From assembly GCF_003752135.1 (NCBI RefSeq), contig NZ_RJVK01000005.1, positions 62,001 to 126,000 of the forward strand: DNA of 64,000 nt. The letters are read 5' to 3'. The notes below the pieces were generated by a model, which made no database searches, was not told where the DNA came from, and saw nothing but the letters and a program-made list of their open reading frames with translations. A program made the position numbers and the translations under genes. This DNA is from Caminibacter pacificus (GTDB taxonomy: Bacteria > Campylobacterota > Campylobacteria > Campylobacterales > Nautiliaceae). Of this stretch, positions 8,331-16,044 are shown piece by piece; position 1 is the first letter of the stretch; every line of letters starts with the position of its first letter.

Positions 8331-9664
8331 TGAAAAGAATCTTAATAGCAAACAGAGGCGAAATCGCACTAAGAGCGATAAGAGCCATCCACAAACTAAA
8401 CAAAGAAGCCGTTTGCGTATATTCTACGGCCGATAAAGAAGCGATTTATCTTGAATTTGCTGACGGGGCGGTTTGTGTCGGTCCCGCACCGAGCAACCAA
8501 AGCTACCTAAACATCCCGGCAATCATTACGGCTGCCGAAATGACCGAATGTGACGCTATTTTTCCGGGATACGGGTTTTTGAGCGAAAATCAGACGTTTG
8601 TAGAGGTGTGTAAAGCTCACAATATCGCTTTTATAGGTCCTTCTTTGGAAGTAATGGAGCTTATGGCGGATAAATCTAAAGCTAAAGAAGTTATGAAAAA
8701 AGCCGGTGTTCCCGTAATTCCCGGAAGTGAAGGCGCTATAAAAGACGTAGAAGAAGCGAAAAAAGTAGCACGTGAAATCGGATATCCCGTAATCCTCAAA
8801 GCCGCAAGCGGAGGCGGGGGTAGAGGTATGAGAGTCGTCGAAGACGAAAGCTACCTTGAAAATGCGTTTTTAGCCGCAAGTAGCGAAGCCGAGAGTGCAT
8901 TTGGCGACCCGACTATCTATATGGAAAAATATATCGAAAAACCTCGCCACGTAGAAGTGCAAATCTTGGGAGATAAACACGGAAACGTAATTCATTTGGG
9001 TGAGAGAGACTGCTCGCTTCAAAGAAGACACCAAAAGCTTATAGAAGAATCTCCGGCTACTATCCTTGATGAAGAAACAAGAAAAAAACTCCACGAAACA
9101 GCCGTAAAAGCGGCAAAAGCTATCGGGTATTATAGTGCCGGGACTATCGAATTTTTGGTAGATAAAGACTTGAACTTTTACTTTATGGAGATGAATACGA
9201 GACTTCAAGTGGAACATCCCGTAAGCGAAATGGTAACGGGTCTTGATTTGGTAGAGTGGATGATAAGAGTGGAAGAAGGCGAAAAAATCCCGAGCCAAGA
9301 CGAAATCGAAATCAAAGGTCACGCAATAGAGTGCAGAATCTTAGCCGAAGACCCGGAAAAATTCATCCCAAGCCCCGGAAAAATCCAAAAACTATATATC
9401 CCTGGAGGAAAAGACGTAAGAGTCGATACTCATATTTACGCAGGATATATTATTCCTCAATATTACGACAGCTTGATAGCCAAAGTAATCACATGGGGAA
9501 GAGACAGAAACGAAGCTATCGAGATTATGAAAGAAGCTCTTAGAGAATTCAAAGTCAGCGGAATAAAAACGACTATTCCTTTCCACCTAAAAATGCTTGA
9601 AAACGAAGACTTCCTAAACAACAACTACGATACGAAATACTTGGAAACAAAAGGGATGGCATAA
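8330..9664 (+). CDS. accC: Biotin carboxylase subunit of acetyl-CoA carboxylase
   Basis: Carboxylates AccB biotin with ATP and bicarbonate. The 444 residues show ILIANRGEIALR (4-15), the ATP-grasp glycine loop GGGGRGM (161-167), and EMNTRLQVEHPVSE (about 288-301) with the catalytic Arg and metal ligands. Length is typical. It forms a two-gene operon with accB, and its stop codon lies in the loop of an intrinsic terminator. The CRISPR leader begins immediately downstream. Confidence 0.97.
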   Translation: MKRILIANRGEIALRAIRAIHKLNKEAVCVYSTADKEAIYLEFADGAVCVGPAPSNQSYLNIPAIITAAEMTECDAIFPGYGFLSENQTFVEVCKAHNIAFIGPSLEVMELMADKSKAKEVMKKAGVPVIPGSEGAIKDVEEAKKVAREIGYPVILKAASGGGGRGMRVVEDESYLENAFLAASSEAESAFGDPTIYMEKYIEKPRHVEVQILGDKHGNVIHLGERDCSLQRRHQKLIEESPATILDEETRKKLHETAVKAAKAIGYYSAGTIEFLVDKDLNFYFMEMNTRLQVEHPVSEMVTGLDLVEWMIRVEEGEKIPSQDEIEIKGHAIECRILAEDPEKFIPSPGKIQKLYIPGGKDVRVDTHIYAGYIIPQYYDSLIAKVITWGRDRNEAIEIMKEALREFKVSGIKTTIPFHLKMLENEDFLNNNYDTKYLETKGMA

Positions 9665-9674
9665 TCCCTTTTTT
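9649..9674 (+). terminator. Intrinsic terminator of accBC
   Basis: AAAAGGGAT (9649-9657) and ATCCCTTTT (9664-9672) form a perfect 9-bp stem with a 6-base loop; the T run extends to 9674. The accC stop codon lies in the loop. It isolates the CRISPR promoter from accBC transcription. Confidence 0.8.
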
Positions 9675-9687
9675 CCAACCTCAATTA

Positions 9688-9717
9688 TTGACAACTCTCT
9701 AAATTCTTCGATATAAT
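9688..9717 (+). promoter_or_regulatory. CRISPR leader promoter
   Basis: A consensus -35 box TTGACA (9688-9693) is followed after 18 bp by a consensus -10 box TATAAT (9712-9717). Transcription would begin near 9724, about 100 bases before the first repeat, and run rightwards through the array. It is the closest sigma-70 consensus match I noticed in the window. Confidence 0.8.
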
Positions 9718-9821
9718 CGGGTAATAAAAAGATGTTTGAGAATTTTTTGTTTTTTTGAAAAAAGATTGGAAAAACCCTAAAAAACGGGACGAAAGTATAA
9801 AACTTCCCCGAAAAATAATGC

Positions 9822-10970
9822 ATAACACCGACACACCTGGAGTATTGAAATTATACAAATTATACAGCTAAATGCATAACAGTATATATAACACCGACAC
9901 ACCTGGAGTATTGAAATAAAGCAATCATCCACGCCGTAGCTTCTTTTACTTTATAACACCGACACACCTGGAGTATTGAAATAGGAATTCGGTGTTAGTT
10001 TTAGAACTATACAAAGAAATAACACCGACACACCTGGAGTATTGAAATCTTAATTCTTTTATTACTTTTTTCATTTTACTCTCCATAACACCGACACACC
10101 TGGAGTATTGAAATGCTAAAAAATTCGTAGACGGAATCGACTTTTCTAAAAATAACACCGACACACCTGGAGTATTGAAATTCGAGCCAATCAGGAGAAA
10201 AAATGCCGTCGCCTTCTATAACACCGACACACCTGGAGTATTGAAATAGCGTTGAAGTAATTGTTTTGAATATCGATAGCCCGATAACACCGACACACCT
10301 GGAGTATTGAAATTTTCCTTAACTTCCGAGCTTAATACTTTACCGACAATATAACACCGACACACCTGGAGTATTGAAATACGCTATTTTTGACGCAAAA
10401 AATGAGTATGAAAATGAATAACACCGACACACCTGGAGTATTGAAATCTGCTTTAATTAAGTTTTGAGCTTTTTTTAGCTTTTATAACACCGACACACCT
10501 GGAGTATTGAAATATAGCGATGATGAGAGAGTGGAGAAGAGAGAGGGTATAACACCGACACACCTGGAGTATTGAAATATAGCGATGATGAGAGAGTGGA
10601 GAAGAGAGAGGGTATAACACCGACACACCTGGAGTATTGAAATGCCCTGTTTCACGAAACGGTTATTTTCAAGCCCTTATAACACCGACACACCTGGAGT
10701 ATTGAAATAAAGCGATATAATCTTAAATCTCTTATTCTTATACTCATAACACCGACACACCTGGAGTATTGAAATTCTGTTACGGGGTCGTTTTCGATGT
10801 TCGGAGTTGTTATAACACCGACACACCTGGAGTATTGAAACAAATCTATATCTCTGCTAAGAATAGGCGTTTTATAATAACACCGACACACCTGGAGTAT
10901 TAAAATATTTTAAATCGCTTTTAAAGCTCACGCACATATGCATTACACCGACACATTTGGAGTATGAATT
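9822..10970 (+). CRISPR. CRISPR array, 18 repeats, 17 spacers, no cas genes in the window
   Basis: A 30-bp repeat starting ATAACACCGACACACC and ending GGAGTATTGAAAT recurs with a 65-67 bp period (starts at 9822, 9888, 9953, 10019, 10085, 10152, 10218, 10284, 10351, 10418, 10484, 10549, 10614, 10679, 10746, 10812, 10877, 10942). Spacers are 35-37 bp. The first 15 repeats are identical; repeat 16 ends in C, repeat 17 has TTAAAAT, and repeat 18 is clearly degenerate, so the trailer end is on the right. The repeat end ATTGAAAT matches the 8-base 5' handle style of type I-B and type III crRNAs, giving plus-strand transcription, which agrees with the promoter at 9688. Spacers 11 and 12 are identical. 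The subtype cannot be fixed without cas genes. Confidence 0.97.
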
Positions 10971-11315
10971 TGTGGAGTAATGTGTATAGCATAATACACA
11001 TTAGGGGGTGAGGAGTGGTTTTTTGGAAGTGGATTTTAAGAGGATTTTAGTATCGAAATAGTAAAAATAGTTAAAAATATAATTTTTTATTAAAAAAATA
11101 ATATTTACTATTAAAAAAATATAAAAGGATTATAAAAAATTATAGAAAAATTATATTTCTTATTAAGAAAATTATAAATAAATTATAAAATAATATAAAA
11201 AAATTATATTTATTATTGGATTTTTAATATTTTTGACGGAATGTTTTATATTTTTTGTAGTTGCAACCGATTATATTTTTGAATATAATATTTTTAGCAC
11301 TAACAAGGAGAAACA
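10971..11315. other. Gene-free A/T-rich tract after the CRISPR array
   Basis: No gene is visible. A small hairpin, TGTGTAT/ATACACA (10981-10987 and 10994-11000), follows the array. From about 11043 to 11219 the sequence is roughly 95 percent A+T and includes a near-perfect 19-base direct repeat, AAAAATTATATTTCTTATT (11146-11164) and AAAAATTATATTTATTATT (11199-11217). The right end holds the promoter of the following gene. Confidence 0.7.
11261..11289 (+). promoter_or_regulatory. Promoter of the coiled-coil gene
   Basis: TTGCAA (11261-11266), 17 bp, TATAAT (11284-11289). The start codon at 11316 follows an AAGGAG ribosome site. Confidence 0.6.
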
Positions 11316-11855
11316 ATGTATGAAACAAACGAAATGAGTATGAAAATTTTAGAAAAATTGGATAGTTTAGTATCAGAAAATCAAAAAATCCTCCAAAAGC
11401 TCGATGAACTTGCAGAGGAAAACAAACAACTCAAAAGCGAACTTGAAGAGGTAAAAGAACAACAACAAAAAACAAAAGAGTTTGTAAAAGAGTTAGCCGA
11501 AGAAATGGTAATGCTGCTTGGTAAATTTATCAAAGAACAAAACAAAAAACTCGACGCCGAAGTTAAAAAAGCTCTTGATGAACTGCCAAAAAAAATTACA
11601 AGCGAAGAAAAATTCGAAGTGTTTAGAAATTGGTTTGAGAATACTATTACTAAAGTGGTAGAAAGAGAAGAAGCAGCATCAACAAAAGCACTTGCTGGTT
11701 CATCAGCAAGAGGGCATAAACTTATCTTAGACAGCATCACCGAACTTAACAAAAAACTCGACAAAGTGGAGTATGAGCTTAAAAATATCCAAGACCCTTT
11801 ACACGATATGAGAGACAGAAACGGCGATTTTTCTCTATTTAATAGAGTTAGATAA
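11316..11855 (+). CDS. Predicted coiled-coil protein of unknown function
   Basis: No family recognised. The 179 residues are almost wholly helical and highly charged: a long heptad-rich coiled coil covers about 7-90 (ILEKLDSL, ILQKLDEL, LKSELEEV), a middle part (95-135) has FRNWFENTITKV, and a second coiled segment runs from about 140 to 160. The C-terminus is LFNRVR. A strong AAGGAG ribosome site and a recognisable promoter precede it. It stands alone between the CRISPR array and a small orphan gene. There is no membrane segment. Scaffold or structural roles are possible but not supported. Confidence 0.75.
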   Translation: MYETNEMSMKILEKLDSLVSENQKILQKLDELAEENKQLKSELEEVKEQQQKTKEFVKELAEEMVMLLGKFIKEQNKKLDAEVKKALDELPKKITSEEKFEVFRNWFENTITKVVEREEAASTKALAGSSARGHKLILDSITELNKKLDKVEYELKNIQDPLHDMRDRNGDFSLFNRVR

Positions 11856-11985
11856 TTTTCTCTTCCCTTTCTCCTTAAAAACTTCTAAAATTTTTCAAAA
11901 TTTTCCTTTACCACCTCATTGAACTTGGGGAAAAATTTGTAAAATATCCCTCAGAAAGACAAATATTTCATATAAGGGGGATATT

Positions 11986-12249
11986 ATGGCAAGTTATTTT
12001 AAAGCACAAGAAATAAATAAAGTAGAAAAACAACAACTACCGGAATCAACCGTAGCGGTATATAGCAACATTACGCCTAAAAACAAAGAAGAGGCTAAAA
12101 AGTTGGAAGATGAAATTCTTTTTGCAATAAAAAGAGAACACCAACTTGATATGAATCGTTTAATAAGAGGAAAGGAGCTTCCTAAAAAGCTCCAAAAATA
12201 TTTCCCGTCAGATTTTGGAGGTAGCGGGGTTATTTGTCTTCAATTTTAA
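11986..12249 (+). CDS. Small hypothetical protein
   Basis: An 87-residue protein of no recognised family, preceded by a good ribosome site (AAGGGGGATATT before ATG). It is charged and hydrophilic except for a glycine-rich C-terminus (GGSGVICLQF). There is no signal peptide, membrane segment or metal motif. Its last 20 bases overlap the 3' end of the convergent DUF3108 gene. Together with the preceding coiled-coil gene it makes up a short accessory patch next to the CRISPR array. Translation is likely from the ribosome site, but function is unknown. Confidence 0.65.
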   Translation: MASYFKAQEINKVEKQQLPESTVAVYSNITPKNKEEAKKLEDEILFAIKREHQLDMNRLIRGKELPKKLQKYFPSDFGGSGVICLQF

Positions 12250-12955
12250 GATAATCCATTTTTCCTTTTAAATCCCCGATTTTGAGTACGTTTTTTACCA
12301 TTCCCGCAACGGTTACCCAGTTCGTCGGGTCTATTACGAGATATAAAACTCCCTTATCCCCTGCAAAAACTTTGTTGTAAAGGTTTGCTTTTAGGTATGT
12401 TCCGTTGACTTTGAAAGTTTTTTTGAGCTCTTTTAACTCTTCACCTTGCGGAAATGTAATTTCGACTTTTCCGTTTTTTTTGCTGCCGCCGACTGCGTGG
12501 AAGATGTATGTTTCTTTTTTGTCTTTTAAATAAAGAGGTAGGTTCCAATATAGAGTCAAAATATCATCGGGTGCATAGTAGTATTTGTACTCTTTCGTAA
12601 GTTTGCCGTTTTTGTATCTTTTTTTGATTACGCTTTTGTTTTTGTGGTCGAAAATATAGATTCTATAATAATCGTCTCCGTGTCTTTTGATATCTACGAT
12701 GTAGTGTGTAGGGACGAGTCTGCCGTTTATTACTTTTCCTTCGCTAATGTATGTTTGGGTGAGGTGTCCCGAGATTGAAGCTGCGAAACCTTTTGTTTTG
12801 ACGGTAGTCATAATTTTATAGTCCGTTTCGTTTCTTTCATATACGCCTTTTGCCGTTGCGATTGTACCGAACCAACCGTATTTTGCGCTGTATGTTGCGA
12901 CGTATGTTTTTGAGTATGCAAAAATCGCTATCAAAAATAGTAAAATATATCTCAT
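12230..12955 (-). CDS. DUF3108-type exported protein
   Basis: An exported protein of 241 residues with a signal peptide (about 1-15, MRYILLFLIAIFAYS), followed by repeated beta-strand segments such as YVATYSAKYGWFG, ISGHLTQTYIS and DYYRIYIFDHKNK, resembling DUF3108 periplasmic or outer-membrane-associated proteins. I chose the ATG at 12955, which has an AGGA ribosome site. The open frame continues upstream to 13399, but that extension would overlap the divergent dehydrogenase gene and would remove the signal peptide from the N-terminus. Exact function is unknown. Confidence 0.75.
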   Translation of the reverse strand: MRYILLFLIAIFAYSKTYVATYSAKYGWFGTIATAKGVYERNETDYKIMTTVKTKGFAASISGHLTQTYISEGKVINGRLVPTHYIVDIKRHGDDYYRIYIFDHKNKSVIKKRYKNGKLTKEYKYYYAPDDILTLYWNLPLYLKDKKETYIFHAVGGSKKNGKVEITFPQGEELKELKKTFKVNGTYLKANLYNKVFAGDKGVLYLVIDPTNWVTVAGMVKNVLKIGDLKGKMDYLKIEDK

Positions 12956-13000
12956 AAATATCCTTTTTTGTTTATTATACCTAAAAAATAAGGAGCGAAA

Positions 13001-13924
13001 ATGACAATAGTTTTTTTGGATGCGTTGACTTTGGGAGATGTGGATTTTGATAGGTTTAGGAAATTCGGTGAAGTAAAAATCTATCAAACGACTCCAGCTG
13101 ATAAAACCTTGGAGAGAGTAAAAGATGCCGATATCGTCGTAACGAATAAGGTAGTTATCGATAAAGAAATTATGGATAACAGCAATATAAAATTTATCCA
13201 AATAGCGGCTACGGGGATGAATAACGTGGATTTGGAATATGCGAAGAAAAAAGGAATACCCGTAAAAAACGTAGCCGGATATTCTACAAAAGCGGTTGTT
13301 CAGCAGACTTTTGCGTTGGTGCTCGGGCTTTTGAATAAAGTGTGTTATTTTGACGAATATACAAGAAACGAGTATCCAAATAGCGAGATTTTTACTCATA
13401 TTAAAAATTGGTTTGAGATTGCAGGTAAAAGATGGGGGATTATCGGGCTTGGTACTATCGGAAAAGAGGTTGCGAAAATTGCCGAGGCTTTCGGGGCTGA
13501 GGTGGTGTATTATTCCACAAGCGGAAAAAACAATAACAGCGAATATAAAAGAGTGGAGCTTGAAGAGCTTATGAAAACAAGCGACATCATCTCAATTCAC
13601 GCACCTCTAAACGAAAATACGAAAAACTTGATAAAAGAAAAAGAGCTTATGATGATGAAAGATAATGCGGTTATTGTCAATCTCGGAAGAGGCGGAATTA
13701 TAAACGAAAAAGATTTGGCAAAAACGCTTGAGAAAAAAGATATTTTAGTAGGGCTTGACGTATTTGAAAAAGAGCCTGTTGAAAAAGATAATCCTATTTT
13801 GAAATTTAAAGATAAAACATTACTAAGCCCTCATATCGCTTGGACGAGTATCGAAGCCAGAAATAAACTGATGGACGGAATTTATAAGAATATCGAAGAG
13901 TATGTAAAACAAAGCGGAAATTAA
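13001..13924 (+). CDS. D-isomer-specific 2-hydroxyacid dehydrogenase
   Basis: NAD-dependent D-2-hydroxyacid dehydrogenase, most like glycerate/hydroxypyruvate reductases. The Rossmann dinucleotide motif GLGTIG is at 149-154. The catalytic Arg-Glu-His set is visible as R230 in NLGRGG, E258 in DVFEKEP and H278 in SPHIAW. Length (307) fits. AAGGAG precedes the start. The substrate (glycerate, lactate or another 2-hydroxyacid) cannot be settled from sequence. It is monocistronic, with a terminator shared with the converging mechanosensitive channel gene. Confidence 0.9.
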   Translation: MTIVFLDALTLGDVDFDRFRKFGEVKIYQTTPADKTLERVKDADIVVTNKVVIDKEIMDNSNIKFIQIAATGMNNVDLEYAKKKGIPVKNVAGYSTKAVVQQTFALVLGLLNKVCYFDEYTRNEYPNSEIFTHIKNWFEIAGKRWGIIGLGTIGKEVAKIAEAFGAEVVYYSTSGKNNNSEYKRVELEELMKTSDIISIHAPLNENTKNLIKEKELMMMKDNAVIVNLGRGGIINEKDLAKTLEKKDILVGLDVFEKEPVEKDNPILKFKDKTLLSPHIAWTSIEARNKLMDGIYKNIEEYVKQSGN

Positions 13925-13935
13925 GCCGCTTTGTT
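13908..13935. terminator. Bidirectional terminator shared by two converging genes
   Basis: AACAAAGCGG (13908-13917) and CCGCTTTGTT (13926-13935) form a perfect 10-bp stem with an 8-base loop. Both genes end in the loop: the dehydrogenase stop is TAA at 13922-13924 and the channel stop on the minus strand is 13921-13923. Confidence 0.7.
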
Positions 13936-14721
13936 GTCTACGTGAACATCCATTTGAGGATAAGGGATGTTGATTCCTTTTTCGTCGAATGTTGTTTTGA
14001 TGATTTCAAGAAGTTCGCTTCTTACACCCCAATAATCTTCACTTTTAACCCAAGGTCTTACGTTGAAGTTTACGCTGCTGTCCGCAAGTTCCGCAAGAGC
14101 TACCGCAGGTGCAGGGTCTTTTAGGACTTTCGGATGGTTAGCTAAGATTTCTTCAAGAGTAGATTTTACAAGTTTTAGGTCGTCTTCGTATCCTACTCCG
14201 ATAACAAGGTCGATTCTTCTGATAGCTTCTCTTGAATAGTTTGTGATGTTTCCGCCGATGATGTTAGAGTTTGGTACGATAATCACTCTATTGTCACCCG
14301 TTTTGAATGTTGTATTGAAAATACCGATTTGATCTACAACACCTGTAGCTCCGCCAGCTTCTACGAAATCTCCAACTTTGAAAGGTCTTAGGAATAGTAG
14401 CACAACTCCAGCACCGAAGTTTGCGATATTTCCTTGAAGCGCAAGACCTACCGCTAAACCGGCAGCACCGATAATAGCTGCGAATGAAGTAGTATTAACT
14501 CCAAGAGTACCAAGAGCAGCGATAATTACAAGTACGATAAGACCGAAATATACAAGGTCTCCTAAGAATTTTACAAGAGTCACGTCAGTGTTTGAGCGCT
14601 CAAGCATTTTTCTAAACAGATTAGTTAATAACTTTGCAATCCATTTACCGATAATATAAATGGCGATCGCGCCGATAATTTTGATTCCCCATGTTAGGGC
14701 TAAATCGAGGTATTGGTTCAT
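13921..14721 (-). CDS. Small-conductance mechanosensitive channel (MscS family)
   Basis: A 266-residue channel with three membrane segments (about 8-28, 55-75 and 80-105). The pore-lining third helix is followed by the FLRPFKVGDFVEAGGATGVV beta-domain start, typical of MscS, and NITNYSREAIRRIDLVIGVGY continues the vestibule. The core resembles E. coli MscS in length (286). It would open under membrane tension to release solutes on osmotic downshift. It appears to be the last gene of a run on the minus strand, separated by 61 bp from the glucosaminidase gene. Confidence 0.93.
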   Translation of the reverse strand: MNQYLDLALTWGIKIIGAIAIYIIGKWIAKLLTNLFRKMLERSNTDVTLVKFLGDLVYFGLIVLVIIAALGTLGVNTTSFAAIIGAAGLAVGLALQGNIANFGAGVVLLFLRPFKVGDFVEAGGATGVVDQIGIFNTTFKTGDNRVIIVPNSNIIGGNITNYSREAIRRIDLVIGVGYEDDLKLVKSTLEEILANHPKVLKDPAPAVALAELADSSVNFNVRPWVKSEDYWGVRSELLEIIKTTFDEKGINIPYPQMDVHVDNKAA

Positions 14722-14782
14722 CCTCTCTCCTTTTAGGTTTTTAATTTGAAATTATATTCATTCAAAATGACAAAATTATGAC

Positions 14783-15478
14783 TTATTTGTCATATTTCTC
14801 CCAATGATTGAGTTTTATCATTCTTTTTAGCATTTTTACGTACTCCTCTTTTTTTTGGGAGTAGTTTATCATCGTATTTGCGGCGATTATGCCTGTGAAT
14901 TTTTTGTGTTCTTGTTCGTATTTGTATCTGAGGTTTCTGAAGTTTTTATATGCCGGGTTTCTGTTTAGGTTTCGCATATACGCTGCGATTGAAGCTTCAA
15001 GAGAAGGGAAAATTTTTATCGAATATGCTATTTTTATGTTTTCGTATCTGCTTTTCGGTTTTATACCTTTATTGGAATATTCCCAATGTCCGAATATATT
15101 ATTCGCGACTCTAACAAATCTGCTTTTTCCCCATCCGCTTTCGATTGCCGCTTGAGCGAGTGCCAAAGACGGCGGAATGGTGTCTATTTTTTTTAGAAAC
15201 TCTTTTTTGTCGGTTATGTTTTTTATTTTGTATATTTTTGCTATTTTTGCCAAAAAGGCGATTTTATACGGGTCCATTAAATAATACGGGTCGTTGAAAA
15301 TTTCGATTATTTTTTCTCTTAGCGCTTTGATTTTTTTGTTTTCCGCTTGGATTAGCGGCAGCATAATCTCAACAAAAGCTTTTTTCTGTTTTTTTACGTC
15401 TTTTATGTTGTAATACCACGAGGGAAAAGCCGCATAAAGATTCAGCGCCAAGAGCATACTTCCTAAAAATCTTTTCAT
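14783..15478 (-). CDS. Bax-type glucosaminidase (GH73 lysozyme-like)
   Basis: Exported peptidoglycan hydrolase of 231 residues. A signal peptide covers about 1-16. The GH73 core includes PPSLALAQAAIESGWGKSRF (102-121), with the catalytic Glu at 113, then NNIFGHWEY and FPSLEASIAAYMRNLN. It is close to the E. coli Bax family. It probably cleaves GlcNAc-MurNAc bonds during cell wall turnover. It is encoded directly after rnhB on the same strand with an 8-bp gap. Confidence 0.9.
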   Translation of the reverse strand: MKRFLGSMLLALNLYAAFPSWYYNIKDVKKQKKAFVEIMLPLIQAENKKIKALREKIIEIFNDPYYLMDPYKIAFLAKIAKIYKIKNITDKKEFLKKIDTIPPSLALAQAAIESGWGKSRFVRVANNIFGHWEYSNKGIKPKSRYENIKIAYSIKIFPSLEASIAAYMRNLNRNPAYKNFRNLRYKYEQEHKKFTGIIAANTMINYSQKKEEYVKMLKRMIKLNHWEKYDK

Positions 15479-15486
15479 AATACTCC

Positions 15487-16044
15487 TTAAAATAGTGTCG
15501 GCTGTCTTAACTCTTTTAGCTTATAGCTTTTTCTGTGGATTTCGCAAAATCCGTATCGTTTAATCAGCTCGATGTGTTCTTTTGTTATGTAACCTTTGTG
15601 TTTTTTGAAATTGTATTCCGGATATTTTTTGTCAATAAAAACCATATATTCGTCTCTACTGACTTTTGCCAAAATACTTGCCGCACCTATCTCTTTTATT
15701 TTCAAATCACCTTTTATTATCGTCTCAATTCCGTCCACTCCGAAACTGCTGTTTCCGTCAAAGAGGTATTTTTTTGCTTTTATGGTGTTTTTTATCTCCG
15801 ATAATGCCTCTTTTATACAGACGGATAAGCCTTTTTGGTCTATCTCTTCGGGCCATTTCCAGACGATATGGTGTTTTGATTTTTGTTTTATAATCTCAAA
15901 AAGCTCTTTTCTTTTTTTCGGCGTGAGCTTTTTTGAATCCGTAATCCCGTCTATATCCTCAAGCAAAACAACACCGGCAAATACCAAAGGACCGGCGATA
16001 GGACCGCGTCCCGCTTCGTCTATTCCGCAAATCTCCATCTCCAA
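15487..16044 (-). CDS. rnhB: Ribonuclease HII
   Basis: Removes ribonucleotides and RNA primers from DNA. The catalytic motif CGIDEAGRGPIAGPL (6-20) contains Asp9 and Glu10; later acidic residues sit in GITDSKKLTPKKR and the YLFDGNSSFG region. Length (185) is typical. The 5' end overlaps the ATPase gene by 25 bases; the start at MEMEICGID is chosen because it immediately precedes the conserved first strand. RNase HI is also present in this window (44786). Confidence 0.95.
   Translation of the reverse strand: MEMEICGIDEAGRGPIAGPLVFAGVVLLEDIDGITDSKKLTPKKRKELFEIIKQKSKHHIVWKWPEEIDQKGLSVCIKEALSEIKNTIKAKKYLFDGNSSFGVDGIETIIKGDLKIKEIGAASILAKVSRDEYMVFIDKKYPEYNFKKHKGYITKEHIELIKRYGFCEIHRKSYKLKELRQPTLF

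Noticed and set aside
9946-10891. Open frames running through the CRISPR array
   Set aside because: They are made of repeated peptides from the CRISPR repeat and have no ribosome sites.
10981-11000. TGTGTAT/ATACACA hairpin as a CRISPR terminator
   Set aside because: The stem is short and no T run follows on the plus strand.
12956-13399. Upstream extension of the DUF3108 reading frame to about 389 residues
   Set aside because: It overlaps the divergent dehydrogenase gene on the other strand and would bury the signal peptide; the ATG at 12955 has a ribosome site.
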